Source of the DNA: Pseudooceanicola algae
GTDB taxonomy: Bacteria > Pseudomonadota > Alphaproteobacteria > Rhodobacterales > Rhodobacteraceae
Assembly: GCF_003590145.2 (NCBI RefSeq)
Contig: NZ_CP060436.1
Span: 2,142,001-2,206,000 of the forward strand
Reading direction: 5' to 3'
Length of the DNA stretch: 64,000 nucleotides
Each line of letters opens with the position of its first letter. The stretch's first letter is position 1. The translations under genes were made by a program, and so were the position numbers. Of the stretch, positions 18,369 to 29,278 are shown in pieces. The notes beneath the pieces were generated by a model that did no database searches, was not told where the DNA came from, and saw only the letters and a list, made by a program, of their open reading frames with translations.

Positions 18369-18398
18369 GACCCCCGGCCTTTGAAAAGGCCGGGGGTC
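18369..18398 (-). terminator. Terminator of rplQ / alpha operon
   Basis: A 12-bp GC-rich stem (GACCCCCGGCCT with its complement) and small loop lies just past the rplQ stop, followed on the minus strand by TTTTT a few bases later. Confidence 0.85.
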
Positions 18399-18429
18399 CC
18401 GGTAACCAGCGGTCAAACCGACGTGAAGC

Positions 18430-18840
18430 TTACGCTTCGACGGCTTCCAGACGGGCCTTGTCGGCTGCGCCCTTGGCGTCCAGATCGCGGTCGACGAATT
18501 CGATGATGGCCATCGGCGCCATGTCACCATAGCGGAAGCCCGCTTTCATGATACGGACATAGCCGCCCTGACGATCCGCATAGCGCGGGCCGAGGACTTC
18601 GAAAAGCTTGATGACCAGGGCGTCCTGCTTCAGCTTGGAAGCGGCCTGACGGCGGGCGTGCAGATCGCCACGCTTTGCCAGCGTGATCATCTTTTCGATG
18701 ATCGGGCGCAGTTCCTTCGCCTTGGGCAGGGTGGTCTTGATTTGCTCATGTTCGATGAGCGAGCCGGCCATGTTCGAGAAGAGCGCCTTGCGGTGCTCAT
18801 GGGTACGATTCAGGCGGCGGTAGCCTCGTGCGTGACGCAT
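18430..18840 (-). CDS. rplQ: 50S ribosomal protein L17
   Basis: Large-subunit protein bound to 23S rRNA near the exit tunnel. The 136 residues begin [20 protein letters not shown], the conserved L17 N-terminus, and continue with [19 protein letters not shown]. It is the last gene of the alpha operon and is separated from rpoA by 244 bp of hairpin-rich spacer, longer than usual. It ends in a strong terminator. Confidence 0.97.
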   Translation of the reverse strand: MRHARGYRRLNRTHEHRKALFSNMAGSLIEHEQIKTTLPKAKELRPIIEKMITLAKRGDLHARRQAASKLKQDALVIKLFEVLGPRYADRQGGYVRIMKAGFRYGDMAPMAIIEFVDRDLDAKGAADKARLEAVEA

Positions 18841-19084
18841 GTGTCTTACTCCGAATTGCCCTCTACGGGCTGTTTTGCTTTGTCCGGCAGCCCTGCGTAG
18901 GAACTGCTCTCCTTGGGGCGGAATGCCCAGTCGATGAGCGGGGCTGATAGCCCCGAATTGCGCGCCGGTAAAGGGGTTTTACCGGATGCCTTGCCGCGGT
19001 TGGCGCAAGAATTCTTGTCCCTGTCCGCGGTGCGAGAAGGGGGCCGAAGCCCCCGTCCCTGATCATTCACTGTCCGAAACCGGC
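18841..19084 (-). other. rpoA-rplQ spacer with three hairpins
   Basis: No gene fits here. Three perfect short stems follow each other in the direction of transcription: GGGGGC/GCCCCC (19039-19054), CCGGTAAA/TTTACCGG (18965-18985) and CGGGGCT/AGCCCCG (18939-18955). None has a strong T-tract. They could attenuate, protect or process the message between rpoA and rplQ. Confidence 0.6.
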
Positions 19085-20101
19085 TCAGAAGTGGTCTTCG
19101 AACTTCTTCGCCAGATCTTCGATGTTGTCTGGCGGCCAGTCTTCGACATCCATGCCGAGGTGCAGGCCCATGCCCGAAAGCACTTCCTTGATCTCGTTCA
19201 GGGATTTCCGGCCGAAGTTCGGGGTGCGCAGCATCTCGGCTTCGGTCTTCTGGATCAGGTCGCCGATATAGACGATGTTGTCGTTCTTCAGGCAGTTTGC
19301 CGAACGGACGGACAATTCCAGCTCGTCCACCTTCTTGAGGAGGAGCGGGTTGAATTCCAGACCGTCGTCATCATCCTGCCGCGAGGCACTTTCCGGCTCT
19401 TCGAAGTTCACGAAGATCGAAAGCTGGTCCTGCAGAATGCGCGCGGCATAGGCCACGGCATCGTCCGGGGTGATGGAGCCGTCGGTGTCGACCTTCATCG
19501 TCAGCTTGTCGTAATCCAGCACCTGGCCCTCGCGGGTGGGCTGAACGTCGTAGGAAACCTTCTTGATCGGCGAATAGATCGCGTCGATCGGGATCAGGCC
19601 GATGGGGGCATCTTCGGGCTTGTTCTTGTCAGCCGAGACATAGCCCTTGCCGGTGTTGACCGTCAGTTCCATGTACAGATCCGCGCCCTCGTCGAGGTGG
19701 CAGATCACGTGATCCTTGTTCAGGACCTCGATACCGGTGCTTTCCGAGATATCGGCAGCGGTGACCGCGCCCGGACCCTTGGCGGTGATCGACAGGCGTT
19801 TGGGCCCTTCGACTTCCATCTTCAGGGAGACGCCCTTGAGGTTCAGCACGATGTCGGTGACATCCTCACGCACACCGGCCACGCTCGAGAACTCGTGCAG
19901 GACGTTGTCGATCTGGACGCTGGTGATGGCGGCGCCCTGAAGGGACGACATGAGAATGCGGCGCAGCGCGTTGCCGAGCGTCAGGCCGAAGCCCCGCTCG
20001 AGCGGCTCTGCGACGACGGTAGCCTGGCGCGCCGGGTCATTGCCCGGTTTGACGTCAAGCTGCGTCGGTTTGATAAGTTCTGCCCAGTTCTTGTGGATCA
20101 T
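19085..20101 (-). CDS. rpoA: RNA polymerase alpha subunit
   Basis: Alpha dimerises to seed core assembly and its C-terminal domain contacts UP elements and activators. The 338-residue protein has the N-terminal assembly domain ([18 protein letters not shown] near residue 50) and an alpha-CTD ([27 protein letters not shown]). The ATG beginning [12 protein letters not shown] is chosen: it has GGAGGG just upstream and matches relatives; an ATG four codons earlier is less likely. Confidence 0.97.
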   Translation of the reverse strand: MIHKNWAELIKPTQLDVKPGNDPARQATVVAEPLERGFGLTLGNALRRILMSSLQGAAITSVQIDNVLHEFSSVAGVREDVTDIVLNLKGVSLKMEVEGPKRLSITAKGPGAVTAADISESTGIEVLNKDHVICHLDEGADLYMELTVNTGKGYVSADKNKPEDAPIGLIPIDAIYSPIKKVSYDVQPTREGQVLDYDKLTMKVDTDGSITPDDAVAYAARILQDQLSIFVNFEEPESASRQDDDDGLEFNPLLLKKVDELELSVRSANCLKNDNIVYIGDLIQKTEAEMLRTPNFGRKSLNEIKEVLSGMGLHLGMDVEDWPPDNIEDLAKKFEDHF

Positions 20102-20170
20102 GCGTCCCTCCATGCTTGCCCCGTCCCCATGATCAGAAGGTCAGGACTCCCGAGGTTAAAATGACGAAAT

Positions 20171-20198
20171 GGAGGCCGCGCACGGGCGCGCGGCCTCC
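20171..20198 (-). terminator. Hairpin between rpsK and rpoA
   Basis: A perfect 11-bp stem (GGAGGCCGCGC / GCGCGGCCTCC) with a 6-base loop lies in the rpsK-rpoA spacer, followed by a moderately T-rich stretch (ATTTCGTCATTTT). It may partially terminate, lowering rpoA relative to ribosomal proteins. Confidence 0.6.
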
Positions 20199-20216
20199 AC
20201 AATAGACCAGTGTGGA

Positions 20217-20609
20217 TCAGACCCGGCGACGCTTCGGCGGACGGCAACCGTTGTGAGCGATCGGGGTCACATCACGGATCGAGGTGATGTTGAAACCGAC
20301 AGCCGCCAGGGCGCGCAGAGCCGATTCACGACCCGAACCGGGGCCCTGAACTTCGACTTCCAGCGTCTTGACGCCATGCTCTTGTGCCTTCTTGCCAGCG
20401 TCCTCGGCAGCCATCTGAGCGGCGTAGGGAGTCGATTTACGCGACCCCTTGAAGCCCATGGTCCCTGCGGAGGACCATGCGATGGCGTTGCCCTGAACGT
20501 CGGAGATCAGGATCTTGGTGTTGTTGAAGCTGGAGTTCACATGTGCGACGCCAGCTGCGATGTTCTTGGAGACCTTCTTTTTGCCTCCGCGACGGGTATC
20601 ACGTGCCAT
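20217..20609 (-). CDS. rpsK: 30S ribosomal protein S11
   Basis: S11 sits on the small-subunit platform and contacts the E-site region. The 130 residues contain the conserved [12 protein letters not shown] and [13 protein letters not shown] segments and end in the basic CRPPKRRRV. It lies 16 bp after rpsM and is followed by a hairpin before rpoA. As in other alphaproteobacteria, rpsD is absent from this operon. Confidence 0.98.
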   Translation of the reverse strand: MARDTRRGGKKKVSKNIAAGVAHVNSSFNNTKILISDVQGNAIAWSSAGTMGFKGSRKSTPYAAQMAAEDAGKKAQEHGVKTLEVEVQGPGSGRESALRALAAVGFNITSIRDVTPIAHNGCRPPKRRRV

Positions 20610-20624
20610 ATCTGTGCGCTCCCC

Positions 20625-20993
20625 TTACTTCTTCTTGCCGGCAATGGCCTTTGCGGGGCCTTTGCGGGTACGAGCATTGGTATGGGTACGCTGACCGCGA
20701 ACCGGAAGGTTGCGACGATGGCGCAGACCGCGGTAGCAACCAAGGTCCATCAGACGCTTGATGTTCATCTGCGTCTCGCGGCGCAGATCGCCTTCAACCG
20801 AGAAGTTGGCGTCGATGTGCTCGCGGATGGCGAGGACTTCGGCGTCCGACAGTTCGTTGACGCGACGGGTGACATCGATGTTGACGGCTTCGCAGATCGT
20901 CTTTGCGGAAGCCGGACCGATACCGGTGATATAGGTGAGGGCGATGGGAACCCGCTTTGCAGTCGGGATGTTAACGCCGGCAATACGTGCCAA
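20625..20993 (-). CDS. rpsM: 30S ribosomal protein S13
   Basis: S13 forms part of the small-subunit head and the B1 bridges to the large subunit. The start is a TTG giving [15 protein letters not shown], preceded by GAGGAAAG; this yields the usual 122 residues, whereas an ATG further upstream would add 17 unrelated residues. The C-terminus [13 protein letters not shown] is conserved. First gene of the rpsM-rpsK-rpoA-rplQ unit. Confidence 0.97.
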   Translation of the reverse strand: MARIAGVNIPTAKRVPIALTYITGIGPASAKTICEAVNIDVTRRVNELSDAEVLAIREHIDANFSVEGDLRRETQMNIKRLMDLGCYRGLRHRRNLPVRGQRTHTNARTRKGPAKAIAGKKK

Positions 20994-21136
20994 TGTATGT
21001 CTTTCCTCTTGTTGCGGTTCCGTAGCACCAGAACCTTTTTTCACAACTCATGGCCCGAGGATACATCCTGCGGGCCAGGGTCATTTTCGACGAAATCGAA
21101 AGTGCCGATGGAATCGGCATACCTCCGAGATAGGGC

Positions 21137-21165
21137 TGGGTATGTGGGATTGGCGTCAAGGTCAA
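21137..21165 (-). promoter_or_regulatory. Predicted promoter of rpsM-rpsK-rpoA-rplQ
   Basis: TTGACC and a weak TACCCA are spaced 17 bp, about 145 bp before the rpsM start and after the adk terminator. It supports a separate alpha operon. The -10 is poor, so confidence is moderate. Confidence 0.4.
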
Positions 21166-21300
21166 CCCCACATGGCGCGAAACGCCAGCTGAAACCAGCC
21201 GGCGATCCTTACGGGTACCAGCCGCCCCTGCCCCGCGACGTTATCCTCCGGTTCCCGCATCCGAAATCCACCGTGCCAGCAGATTGATCGGCGCCCGGTC

Positions 21301-21344
21301 GCGGCACGGTGGCGCCCCCCCTCAGGGCCGCGCCACCGTGCCGC
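21301..21344 (-). terminator. Terminator of rplO-secY-adk
   Basis: A perfect 15-bp stem (GCGGCACGGTGGCGC with its complement) and 14-base loop starts 2 bp past the adk stop. There is no clear T-tract, but its strength suggests an end point between the spc and alpha units. Confidence 0.7.
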
Positions 21345-21346
21345 GG

Positions 21347-21987
21347 TCAGTCTTCGAGGATCGCGCCGATCGAGGCCTTGACCACGTTCATCTTCGCCAG
21401 GCCATCGACCCGCTGAAGCTTGCCCTTGGCGTGATAGTAGCCAAGCAGCGGCGAGGTCTTCTTGTAGTATTCCATCAGGCGGGTCTTGAGGCTGTCCTCG
21501 TTGTCATCCGCCCGGCGCTTGAACTCGGTCCCGCCACAAGTGGTGCATTTACCGTCTGCCGGAATCGGCTTGGTCTTGTCGTGGTAGACATCACCACAGT
21601 TGGCGCAGGTGGACCGCCCGACAATCCGGTCGACCAGAACGTCGTCCCGCACCCGCAGTTCAATCACCGCATGCAGGTCTTCGCCCATGTCGGCCAGCAG
21701 ACCTTCCAGCGCGTCAGCCTGAGCCAGCGTCCGGGGGAAGCCATCGAAGATGAAGCCGCCCTTCTTGTCGCCTTCCAGCTTTTCGCGGATCAGGCCAATG
21801 ACGATCTCGTCCGTGACCAGACCCCCATTGTCCATGACCTCGGCGACCTTCTGGCCCATTTCCGTGCCGGAACTGCGGGCTTCGCGCAGCATGTCCCCGG
21901 TCGAAAGCTGGATCATGTTGCGTTCTTCGACAAGAACGCGTGCCTGGGTGCCCTTGCCGGCGCCCGGCGGTCCCATAAGAATAATGT

Positions 21988-21991
<4 letters not shown>
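21347..21991 (-). CDS. adk: Adenylate kinase
   Basis: Adk interconverts ATP + AMP and 2 ADP. The 214-residue long-form enzyme has P-loop [11 protein letters not shown], the [10 protein letters not shown] motif and a LID domain with four cysteines (CANC near residue 130 and CTTC near residue 150) able to bind a structural zinc. The start overlaps the secY stop (ATGA), so the two are translationally coupled, the classic secY-adk arrangement. Confidence 0.98.
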
Positions 21992-23349
<1,358 letters not shown>

Positions 23350-23454
23350 AAGGCTCTCTCTTATGTAAAAACGCCGCCGGGGCCGTTTCCCGGCTCGGCG
23401 GCGTGTCTGGAAAACTCGGAAGATATGTAAGCGGCGCGATGGCCGCCCACAACC

Positions 23455-23931
23455 TTATTCCGCGGCGACGGCTTCTGCTGCCACCTTGAGCGACCCGCCT
23501 GCCTTCTCGACGGCTTCGACAGCCGACTTGGAAGCACCGGTCACTTCGATGTTCAGAGCGGAGGTCAGTTCGCCCTTGTTCAGCACGCGAATGCCGTCCA
23601 GCTTGCGACGGACCAGGCCGGATGCAACCAGCACGTCTTCGGTGATCGCGGCCGAGCCGTCGATCTTTTTCTCGTCAACGAACTTGGCGATCAGGCCAAG
23701 GTTGACGACGGCAAATTTCTTGCGGTTCGGCTTGGTGAAGCCACGCTTGGGCAGACGCTGGTAGAGCGGCATCTGGCCGCCTTCGTAGCCGGCAATTGCC
23801 ACGCCCGAACGCGACTTCTGACCCTTGATACCACGGCCACCCATTTTACCTTTGCCCGAACCCGGGCCACGGCCAACGCGCTGGCGTCTCTTGGTTGCGC
23901 CGGGATTGTCATGCAGTTCGTTCAGTTTCAT
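23455..23931 (-). CDS. rplO: 50S ribosomal protein L15
   Basis: L15 is a late-assembling large-subunit protein. The 158 residues start [20 protein letters not shown] and have the Gly/Lys-rich extension [18 protein letters not shown] that threads into rRNA. The chosen ATG follows AAGGAG at good spacing. Here rplO does not follow rpmD directly but has its own promoter after a lipoprotein gene. Confidence 0.97.
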   Translation of the reverse strand: MKLNELHDNPGATKRRQRVGRGPGSGKGKMGGRGIKGQKSRSGVAIAGYEGGQMPLYQRLPKRGFTKPNRKKFAVVNLGLIAKFVDEKKIDGSAAITEDVLVASGLVRRKLDGIRVLNKGELTSALNIEVTGASKSAVEAVEKAGGSLKVAAEAVAAE

Positions 23932-24027
23932 CTTGCTTCTCCTTATGCCGGAAATGCCCCCCGAAGCAGATGGGGCATACGCGGCTTTTCTTGCTTTTGA
24001 TTCCATGGCCCGCATGGCCACCGGGGG

Positions 24028-24056
24028 CGTATAGAGGCTGCGCCGTCATGATGCAA
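24028..24056 (-). promoter_or_regulatory. Predicted promoter of rplO-secY-adk
   Basis: TTGCAT and TATACG with exactly 17 bp spacing lie about 97 bp before rplO, in the gap after the lipoprotein gene. The same -10 appears before rplB and rpsL in this window. Confidence 0.6.
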
Positions 24057-24126
24057 GACTTGTGCAGGGGCAGGAGCTCCCGCCCCTTTCGCACATCAGG
24101 CCGACAAGCCCCTCGGCGCATCCGGC

Positions 24127-24426
24127 CTAGCAGTAGACCCCACCGCCCACGGGCCCCAAAAGGCCGCCGAGCGAGACATGGAAGGGGCTGCGATTGTTGC
24201 AGACCGAGACCCCTACCCCGACATTGGGCCGCACCCCGTCCGGCGTGACCGCCACACCCGCCGTGCCCGAGACCTTGGGTTGACTGCGTACCAGGCCCTC
24301 GTTGCTGCCCTGCCCGCCGTTCTGGCCGCCGGGGGCCGTGCCCTGCGGCTTGGGCGCGCAGGCCGCCAACACGAGACAGGTCATCAGCGGGGGGACAATT
24401 CGCAGGAAAGTGATGGCGCAGGGCAA
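24127..24426 (-). CDS. Small lipoprotein of unknown function between rpmD and rplO
   Basis: The 99-residue product is best read from a TTG preceded by AGGAGA, giving a signal sequence with lipobox LVLAAC (Cys at about residue 23). The rest is Gly/Pro/Asn-rich with two more cysteines, one in SVCNN and one as the final residue, which could form a disulfide. No family is recognised. It lies between the rpmD terminator and the rplO promoter, so it is probably expressed separately from the ribosomal genes. A start 13 codons earlier is possible but has no ribosome-binding site. Confidence 0.65.
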   Translation of the reverse strand: MPCAITFLRIVPPLMTCLVLAACAPKPQGTAPGGQNGGQGSNEGLVRSQPKVSGTAGVAVTPDGVRPNVGVGVSVCNNRSPFHVSLGGLLGPVGGGVYC

Positions 24427-24556
24427 GGCAATGTCTCCTAAGGGCTGGGTCACAGGGTCCGCCATCCGATCTCCGGGGTCAAGCGGCTGGGCTGCGGCAA
24501 CAGGCCGGGGTGTGGCAAGACCGCGCGACAGACAGGTTTCCCCGTGCCCGATGACA

Positions 24557-24586
24557 AAACGCCCCAGCCTTGCGACCGGGGCGTTT
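24557..24586 (-). terminator. Terminator after rpmD
   Basis: Stem AAACGCCCC / GGGGCGTTT with a 12-base loop, then TTG on the minus strand, lies 43 bp past the rpmD stop. It separates the rpmC-rpmD segment from the lipoprotein gene. Confidence 0.8.
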
Positions 24587-24629
24587 CAATATTCAGATCA
24601 ACCGAAACGGCTGGCACAAGGCCCGTCGT

Positions 24630-24815
24630 TCAGGGTTTCTCTTCGATGATCTCGACCAGGTGCGGAATGGACCGCACCATGCCGCGCACGGAAGGAGTGT
24701 CTTCCAGTTCGCGGGTCTTTTGCATCTTGTTCAGACCCAGGCCGACGAGCGTAGCACGCTGTTTGGCGGGGCGGCGGATCGGCGAACCGATCTGTTTCAC
24801 GACGATAGTTGCCAT
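24630..24815 (-). CDS. rpmD: 50S ribosomal protein L30
   Basis: L30 is a small globular large-subunit protein, 61 residues here, the normal bacterial size. It begins [20 protein letters not shown] and contains the conserved LGLNKM motif. It starts 12 bp after rpsE and is followed by a terminator, so it is the last gene of its transcription segment. Confidence 0.97.
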   Translation of the reverse strand: MATIVVKQIGSPIRRPAKQRATLVGLGLNKMQKTRELEDTPSVRGMVRSIPHLVEIIEEKP

Positions 24816-24827
24816 ATGCTGGATTCC

Positions 24828-25400
24828 TTACGCCTCTTCAGCCACGAGCGAAGATTCGGCCGGAGCCTCGTCACGCTTGGGCAGGATGTCAGCCACTTTT
24901 TTGCCGCGACGTTGGGCGACGGAACGCGGCGAAGCCACTTTCTGCAGGCCTTCGAGCGTGGCGCGGATCATGTTGTAGGGGTTCTGCGAACCGATCGACT
25001 TGGCGACCACGTCTTGAACGCCGAGCATTTCGAAGACGGCACGCATCGGGCCACCTGCGATGATCCCGGTACCGGTCGGTGCGGAACGCATGACCACTTT
25101 ACCGGCGCCGTGACGGCCTTCCATGTCGTGGTGCAGCGTACGACCTTCGCGCAGCGGCACGCGGATCATCTGACGCTTGGCTTGCTCGGTGGCCTTGCGG
25201 ATGGCCTCGGGGACCTCCTTGGCCTTGCCCTTGCCAAAGCCGACGCGACCCTTCTGGTCGCCAACGACGACGAGCGCTGCGAAGCCGAAGCGCTTACCAC
25301 CCTTGACGGTCTTGGACACACGGTTGATCGCGACCAGGCGATCCGCAAACTCCGGAGATTCGTCGCGGTCGCGGCGTCCCCGGTTGTCATCTCTTGCCAT
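24828..25400 (-). CDS. rpsE: 30S ribosomal protein S5
   Basis: S5 lies at the mRNA entry side of the small subunit and helps decoding accuracy. The 190-residue protein (ATG after [20 protein letters not shown]) has the dsRNA-binding-like N-domain with [20 protein letters not shown] and the C-domain block [16 protein letters not shown] gap of 209 bp with two hairpins separates it from rplR, unusual for this operon. Confidence 0.97.
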   Translation of the reverse strand: MARDDNRGRRDRDESPEFADRLVAINRVSKTVKGGKRFGFAALVVVGDQKGRVGFGKGKAKEVPEAIRKATEQAKRQMIRVPLREGRTLHHDMEGRHGAGKVVMRSAPTGTGIIAGGPMRAVFEMLGVQDVVAKSIGSQNPYNMIRATLEGLQKVASPRSVAQRRGKKVADILPKRDEAPAESSLVAEEA

Positions 25401-25550
25401 TAGGCAATTCCTTTTCACTTCAGGACGTGTCCGTTGACCGCCCAAGTTGTCCAATCCAGGTGAGGCGCGCGGGTAAAAGCGGCGTCTCCCGGATCATCGG
25501 GGCCCGTGAAGGCCCTCTCTTTCTTCAGCCGCATCGGATGATGCAGCAAA

Positions 25551-25603
25551 CGGGGCGCCGTAGCGCCCCGCCGGGACCGTAGGGTGCGTGATTGCACGCA
25601 CCG
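25551..25603 (-). repeat. rplR-rpsE spacer: palindromic repeat copy plus hairpin
   Basis: Two adjacent stems: a member of the dispersed palindrome seen four times in the window (GGTGCGTG, loop ATTG, CACGCACC, preceded by GTAG, 25578-25603), and CGGGGCGC/GCGCCCCG (25551-25570) followed by GTTTG. They lie in transcribed spacer and may modulate rpsE-rpmD expression. Confidence 0.7.
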
Positions 25604-25609
25604 CCGCGA

Positions 25610-25969
25610 TCAGATCTTCAGACCACCTTCACGCGCGGCATCGGCCAATGCTTTGACCTTGCCGTGGTAGAGGAAGCCGCCGCGGTCGAAGTATGCTTCT
25701 TCGACACCGGCCTTTTTCGCACGTTCTGCAATCGTGGCACCCACCTTGATGGCGGCCTCGATGTTGTTCTTGCCGACCACGCCCAGATCCGCCTCGAGAG
25801 ACGAGGCCGATGCGAGGGTCACGCCCTGAACGTCGTCGATCAGCTGTGCGCTGATGTTCTTGTTCGAACGATGGATCGACAGGCGCAGGCGCCCTGCGTT
25901 CACTGCACGAAGTTTGTTCCGAACGCGCAGGCGGCGTTTCAGGAACAGATCCCTTTTGCTTTTTGCCAT
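25610..25969 (-). CDS. rplR: 50S ribosomal protein L18
   Basis: L18 binds 5S rRNA with L5. The 119 residues begin [20 protein letters not shown] and hold the conserved [18 protein letters not shown] block and the C-terminal [23 protein letters not shown] signature. It starts 11 bp after the rplF stop and is followed by a 209-bp spacer. Confidence 0.97.
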   Translation of the reverse strand: MAKSKRDLFLKRRLRVRNKLRAVNAGRLRLSIHRSNKNISAQLIDDVQGVTLASASSLEADLGVVGKNNIEAAIKVGATIAERAKKAGVEEAYFDRGGFLYHGKVKALADAAREGGLKI

Positions 25970-25980
25970 TGTAGCGTTCC

Positions 25981-26514
25981 TTACTTCTTCTTGCCTTCCT
26001 TACGGAAGATGAACTCGCCTTTGTAGCGGATGCCTTTGCCCTTGTAGGGCTCGGGCTTGCGCCACTCACGGATGTTGGCCGCAACCTGGCCGACGAGCTG
26101 TGAATCGGTGCCTTCGACCGTGATTTCCGTCGGCTTCGGCGTCGTGACGGTGACCCCATCAGGAACCTGGAAGTTCACTTCGTGCGAGAGGCCGAGGTTC
26201 AGCTTCAGGACGTTGCCCTGAGCCTGCGCCCGATAACCCACACCAGTGATCTCCAGCTGTTTCTTGAAGCCGGTCGAGACGCCCTGAACGAGGTTCGACA
26301 CAACAGTACGGGACATGCCCCATTGTTGCAGCGCACGCTTGGACGACCCGCGAGGAGTCACGGTGATCACGTTTTCTTCGATGACGATGTTGACATCGTC
26401 GGTGGCGGTGAAGCTGTGGGTCCCTTTCGGGCCCTTCACTTCGACGGTCTGACCCGAGAGACTGGCGCTGACGCCAGAGGGCAGCTCGACCGGTTTCTTA
26501 CCAATGCGAGACAT
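25981..26514 (-). CDS. rplF: 50S ribosomal protein L6
   Basis: L6 supports the factor-binding region of the large subunit. The 177-residue protein has the two tandem L6 folds: [16 protein letters not shown] at the start and the C-terminal signature [13 protein letters not shown] near residue 158, with a basic end FRKEGKKK. Position between rpsH and rplR follows the standard spc order. Confidence 0.98.
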   Translation of the reverse strand: MSRIGKKPVELPSGVSASLSGQTVEVKGPKGTHSFTATDDVNIVIEENVITVTPRGSSKRALQQWGMSRTVVSNLVQGVSTGFKKQLEITGVGYRAQAQGNVLKLNLGLSHEVNFQVPDGVTVTTPKPTEITVEGTDSQLVGQVAANIREWRKPEPYKGKGIRYKGEFIFRKEGKKK

Positions 26515-26524
26515 TCAGACCTCC

Positions 26525-26917
26525 TTAGAAGACGGTGCAGAGAACTTCGCCGCCAACTTTTTGGCTACGAGCTGCTGCATCCGACATCACGCCTCTGGAC
26601 GTGGAGACAATCGACACACCCAGACCCTGACGGACCTGCGGAATGTCATCGACACCCATGTAAACGCGGCGACCGGGCGTGGAAACACGCTTGATCTCGC
26701 GGATGACGGGGGTGCCTTCATAGTACTTCAGGCTGATTTCAAGGGTCGGGTGACCGTTGACATCAGTGCCCTTTTCGTAGCCGCGGATGTAGCCTTCGTC
26801 GGCAAGTACATCCAGGACCCATGCACGCAGCTTGGAAGCCGGGGTCGAAACCACGGATTTGCCACGCATCTGGGAGTTGCGGATACGGGTGAGCATATCG
26901 CCGATAGGATCGTTCAT
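26525..26917 (-). CDS. rpsH: 30S ribosomal protein S8
   Basis: S8 is a primary 16S rRNA binder and, in E. coli, the autogenous repressor of the spc operon acting near rplE. The 130 residues start [20 protein letters not shown] and carry the C-terminal signature [16 protein letters not shown]. It ends about 10 bp before rplF. Confidence 0.98.
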   Translation of the reverse strand: MNDPIGDMLTRIRNSQMRGKSVVSTPASKLRAWVLDVLADEGYIRGYEKGTDVNGHPTLEISLKYYEGTPVIREIKRVSTPGRRVYMGVDDIPQVRQGLGVSIVSTSRGVMSDAAARSQKVGGEVLCTVF

Positions 26918-26930
26918 ATCTCTGCCCTCC

Positions 26931-27236
26931 TTACCAGCTCGATTTCACGAGACCGGGGATCTGGCCGTTCGAGCCCAGTTCCCGCAGCATGATCCGCGAC
27001 ACCTTCAGCTTACGGTAGTAAGCGTGGGGACGGCCGGTCAGCTGGCAACGGTTGTGCAGCCGGGTGGCCGAGCTGTTGCGCGGCAGTTTCGCAAGCTTCA
27101 TGGACGCGCGGAAACGCTCTTCCATCGGCTTCTCTTGGTCGTAGATGATCGCTTTGAGAGCGGCACGTTGGTCGGCATACTGCTCGACCAGGTGCTGACG
27201 CTTCTTCTCGCGCTCGATCATGGATTTCTTAGCCAT
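26931..27236 (-). CDS. rpsN: 30S ribosomal protein S14
   Basis: S14 belongs to the small-subunit head. At 101 residues it is the long form without the zinc-binding Cys4 motif: the only cysteine is in [14 protein letters not shown]. The N-terminus [14 protein letters not shown] is typical of the proteobacterial long form. It sits between rplE and rpsH as usual. Confidence 0.97.
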   Translation of the reverse strand: MAKKSMIEREKKRQHLVEQYADQRAALKAIIYDQEKPMEERFRASMKLAKLPRNSSATRLHNRCQLTGRPHAYYRKLKVSRIMLRELGSNGQIPGLVKSSW

Positions 27237-27257
27237 TCCTAAATCTCCCTCGCGCGA

Positions 27258-27821
27258 TCAGCTGTTGAAAGGCATGTTGAACGCTTTCAACAATGCCTTC
27301 GCTTCTGCGTCGGTGGCGGCGGTGGTGCCGATGACGATATCGAGACCCCAGGATTCATCGATCTTGTCGAAGTTGATCTCGGGGAAGACGATATGTTCCT
27401 TGATGCCCATGGCGTAGTTGCCACGACCGTCGAACGACTTGCCCGATACGCCGCGGAAGTCGCGGATACGGGGCATGGCGATCGTGATCAGGCGATCGAG
27501 GAATTCGTACATCTGGTCGCCACGAAGGGTGACCTTGGCGCCAAGCGGCATCTCTTCACGGACGCGGAAGCCAGCGATGGACTTCTTGGCGATCGTGATG
27601 ACAGCTTTTTGACCGGCGATGGTCGACAGGTCTTCCTGGGCCGATTTGGCCTTCTTGGAATCCCGGACGGCCTCTGCGCCACAACCAATGTTCAGAACGA
27701 TCTTGTCCAGACGCGGGATCTGCATGTCGTTCTTGTAGCCGAACTCTTCTTTCAGAGCAGGCTTGATCGTTTCCGCAAAGGCAGCCTTCAGCCGCGGGGT
27801 ATAGGTTTCTGCATCAAGCAT
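27258..27821 (-). CDS. rplE: 50S ribosomal protein L5
   Basis: L5 binds 5S rRNA and forms a bridge with S13. The 187-residue protein has the conserved [31 protein letters not shown] and [12 protein letters not shown] segments. Its start lies 8 bp inside the end of rplX, implying translational coupling. Confidence 0.98.
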   Translation of the reverse strand: MLDAETYTPRLKAAFAETIKPALKEEFGYKNDMQIPRLDKIVLNIGCGAEAVRDSKKAKSAQEDLSTIAGQKAVITIAKKSIAGFRVREEMPLGAKVTLRGDQMYEFLDRLITIAMPRIRDFRGVSGKSFDGRGNYAMGIKEHIVFPEINFDKIDESWGLDIVIGTTAATDAEAKALLKAFNMPFNS

Positions 27822-28125
27822 CGATCACGTCCCCCGTGGTCTTGGCAAAGCGGACCTTCTTGTCGCCTTCAACTTTGAAACCGACGCGGGTCGGTTTGCC
27901 GTTGGCATCGACAAAGGCCAGGTTGGACAGCGCGATCGGCAGGGCCTTGGACAGGCGGCCACCTTGGCTGGTCTGGGTTTGGCGGGTATGACGAATGGCC
28001 ATGTTCAGACCGTCGACAATGGCTTTTCCGGCTTTCGGATCAACAGTCGTGATCGTGCCTTCCTTGCCCTTGTCCTTACCGGCGAGAACGACGACCTTGT
28101 CGCCTTTTTTAAGTTTCGCAGCCAT
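27814..28125 (-). CDS. rplX: 50S ribosomal protein L24
   Basis: L24 initiates large-subunit assembly. The 103-residue product shows the KOW motif [18 protein letters not shown] at the N-terminus and the block [13 protein letters not shown]. The start overlaps the rplN stop by one base and the end overlaps rplE. Confidence 0.97.
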   Translation of the reverse strand: MAAKLKKGDKVVVLAGKDKGKEGTITTVDPKAGKAIVDGLNMAIRHTRQTQTSQGGRLSKALPIALSNLAFVDANGKPTRVGFKVEGDKKVRFAKTTGDVIDA

Positions 28126-28493
28126 CAGAGCACCTCCGGCGCCAGCGAAATGATTTTCATGAAGTTCTTGGCGCGCAGCTCGCGAACAACCGGGCCGAAG
28201 ATACGCGTACCGACGGGCTCGTTGTTGTTGTTGAGGATCACGGCGGCATTCCGGTCGAAGCGGATTGCGGTGCCGTCATCGCGACGAACTTCCTTGGCGG
28301 TGCGTACGACGACGGCCTTGCGGACGTCCCCTTTCTTAACGCGACCGCGCGGGATGGCTTCCTTGACGGAGACGACAATGATGTCGCCCACGCTAGCGTA
28401 CTTACGCTTGGAACCACCCAGAACCTTGATGCACTGCACCCGGCGAGCGCCGGAGTTGTCAGCGACATCCAGATTGGTCTGCATCTGGATCAT
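28125..28493 (-). CDS. rplN: 50S ribosomal protein L14
   Basis: L14 sits at the subunit interface. The 122-residue protein has the standard length and contains the signature [31 protein letters not shown] and the C-terminal block [11 protein letters not shown]. It follows rpsQ with a 119-bp gap and overlaps rplX. Confidence 0.98.
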   Translation of the reverse strand: MIQMQTNLDVADNSGARRVQCIKVLGGSKRKYASVGDIIVVSVKEAIPRGRVKKGDVRKAVVVRTAKEVRRDDGTAIRFDRNAAVILNNNNEPVGTRIFGPVVRELRAKNFMKIISLAPEVL

Positions 28494-28612
28494 GTGGTTT
28501 TCTCCCGACCTTCGGGGTTGGCCCGCTCGGGCGCCCCTCGGTTTCGATTGATCCGGTCAATGTTGCCCGGCTTTCACGGTGAAGGATCTGCGGTGCGGAT
28601 CCCGGTTTCCGA

Positions 28613-28843
28613 TCAGCTGGCGATCACTTCCCAGCGTTTCGTCTTCGATTTCGGTGCGCATTCCTGAATGCGGACCGCGTCACCTGTCTTGAAGGTGTTT
28701 TGTTCATCGTGCGCCCGATATTTCTTGGACTTACGAATGGTCTTCTTCAGAACCGGGTGCGTGAAACGACGTTCGACGGACACGGTAACGGTCTGAGCGT
28801 TGGCGTCGGAAGTCACGACACCTTGAAGGATACGTTTGGGCAT
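28613..28843 (-). CDS. rpsQ: 30S ribosomal protein S17
   Basis: S17 is a primary 16S rRNA-binding protein with an OB fold. The 76-residue product starts [19 protein letters not shown] and carries [14 protein letters not shown], the usual rRNA-contact loop. It begins 12 bp after rpmC. Confidence 0.97.
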   Translation of the reverse strand: MPKRILQGVVTSDANAQTVTVSVERRFTHPVLKKTIRKSKKYRAHDEQNTFKTGDAVRIQECAPKSKTKRWEVIAS

Positions 28844-28855
28844 CTGGATCTTCCC

Positions 28856-29062
28856 TTATTCCGAAGCGGCTGCGGAGGCAGCTTTTTCATTCAGCACGGT
28901 GAGGACGCGGGCGGCCTGACGGCGCGCTACACGCATCTGTGCGGGGTTTTCCATTTGGCCGGTCGCCTGTTGAAAACGCAGGTTGAACTGTGCCTTCTTC
29001 AGCGAGGCCAGCTCTTCCTTGAGCTGGTCAGGCGTTTTGTCGCGGAGCTCTTGAATGCTCAT
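28856..29062 (-). CDS. rpmC: 50S ribosomal protein L29
   Basis: L29 lies at the tunnel exit next to L23, near the SRP/trigger factor docking site. The 68-residue helical-hairpin protein starts [18 protein letters not shown] after a strong GGAAGGAAAGG stretch. The C-terminal KAASAAASE tail is slightly longer than in E. coli. It is the first ribosomal gene after the oxygenase insertion and has its own promoter. Confidence 0.96.
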   Translation of the reverse strand: MSIQELRDKTPDQLKEELASLKKAQFNLRFQQATGQMENPAQMRVARRQAARVLTVLNEKAASAAASE

Positions 29063-29147
29063 CGCTTCCCTTTCCTTCCTGGCACCGGCGGGCCCCGTGA
29101 GGGGTAACCCGCGAATCCGGTGGGTTATGTCACTACAATGAACGGTG

Positions 29148-29176
29148 CCTATACGGGGTTGGAAGGGGTCTGGCAA
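29148..29176 (-). promoter_or_regulatory. Predicted promoter of the rpmC-rpmD segment
   Basis: TTGCCA and TATAGG at exactly 17 bp lie about 86 bp before rpmC and after the oxygenase gene. The -35 is identical to the one before rplB. Confidence 0.65.
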
Positions 29177-29209
29177 CCCTTAAGAAACGGAATAGAGGCG
29201 AGAGTGGAA

Positions 29210-29270
29210 GGGGGCTCTGCCCCCGACGCCTGATCGGCGCCTCCCCCGGGATATTTGGAACAGGGAAACG
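29210..29270. repeat. Hairpin plus intergenic repeat ending the oxygenase gene
   Basis: A GGGGGC/GCCCCC stem (29210-29224) and a 22-bp motif GGATATTTGGAACAGGGAAA (continuing CG, 29249-29270) lie just past the oxygenase stop. The same motif occurs twice as an inverted pair near 62.1 kb, so it is a dispersed element; it may act as a 3' end signal. Confidence 0.65.
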
Positions 29271-29278
29271 GGGGAAGG

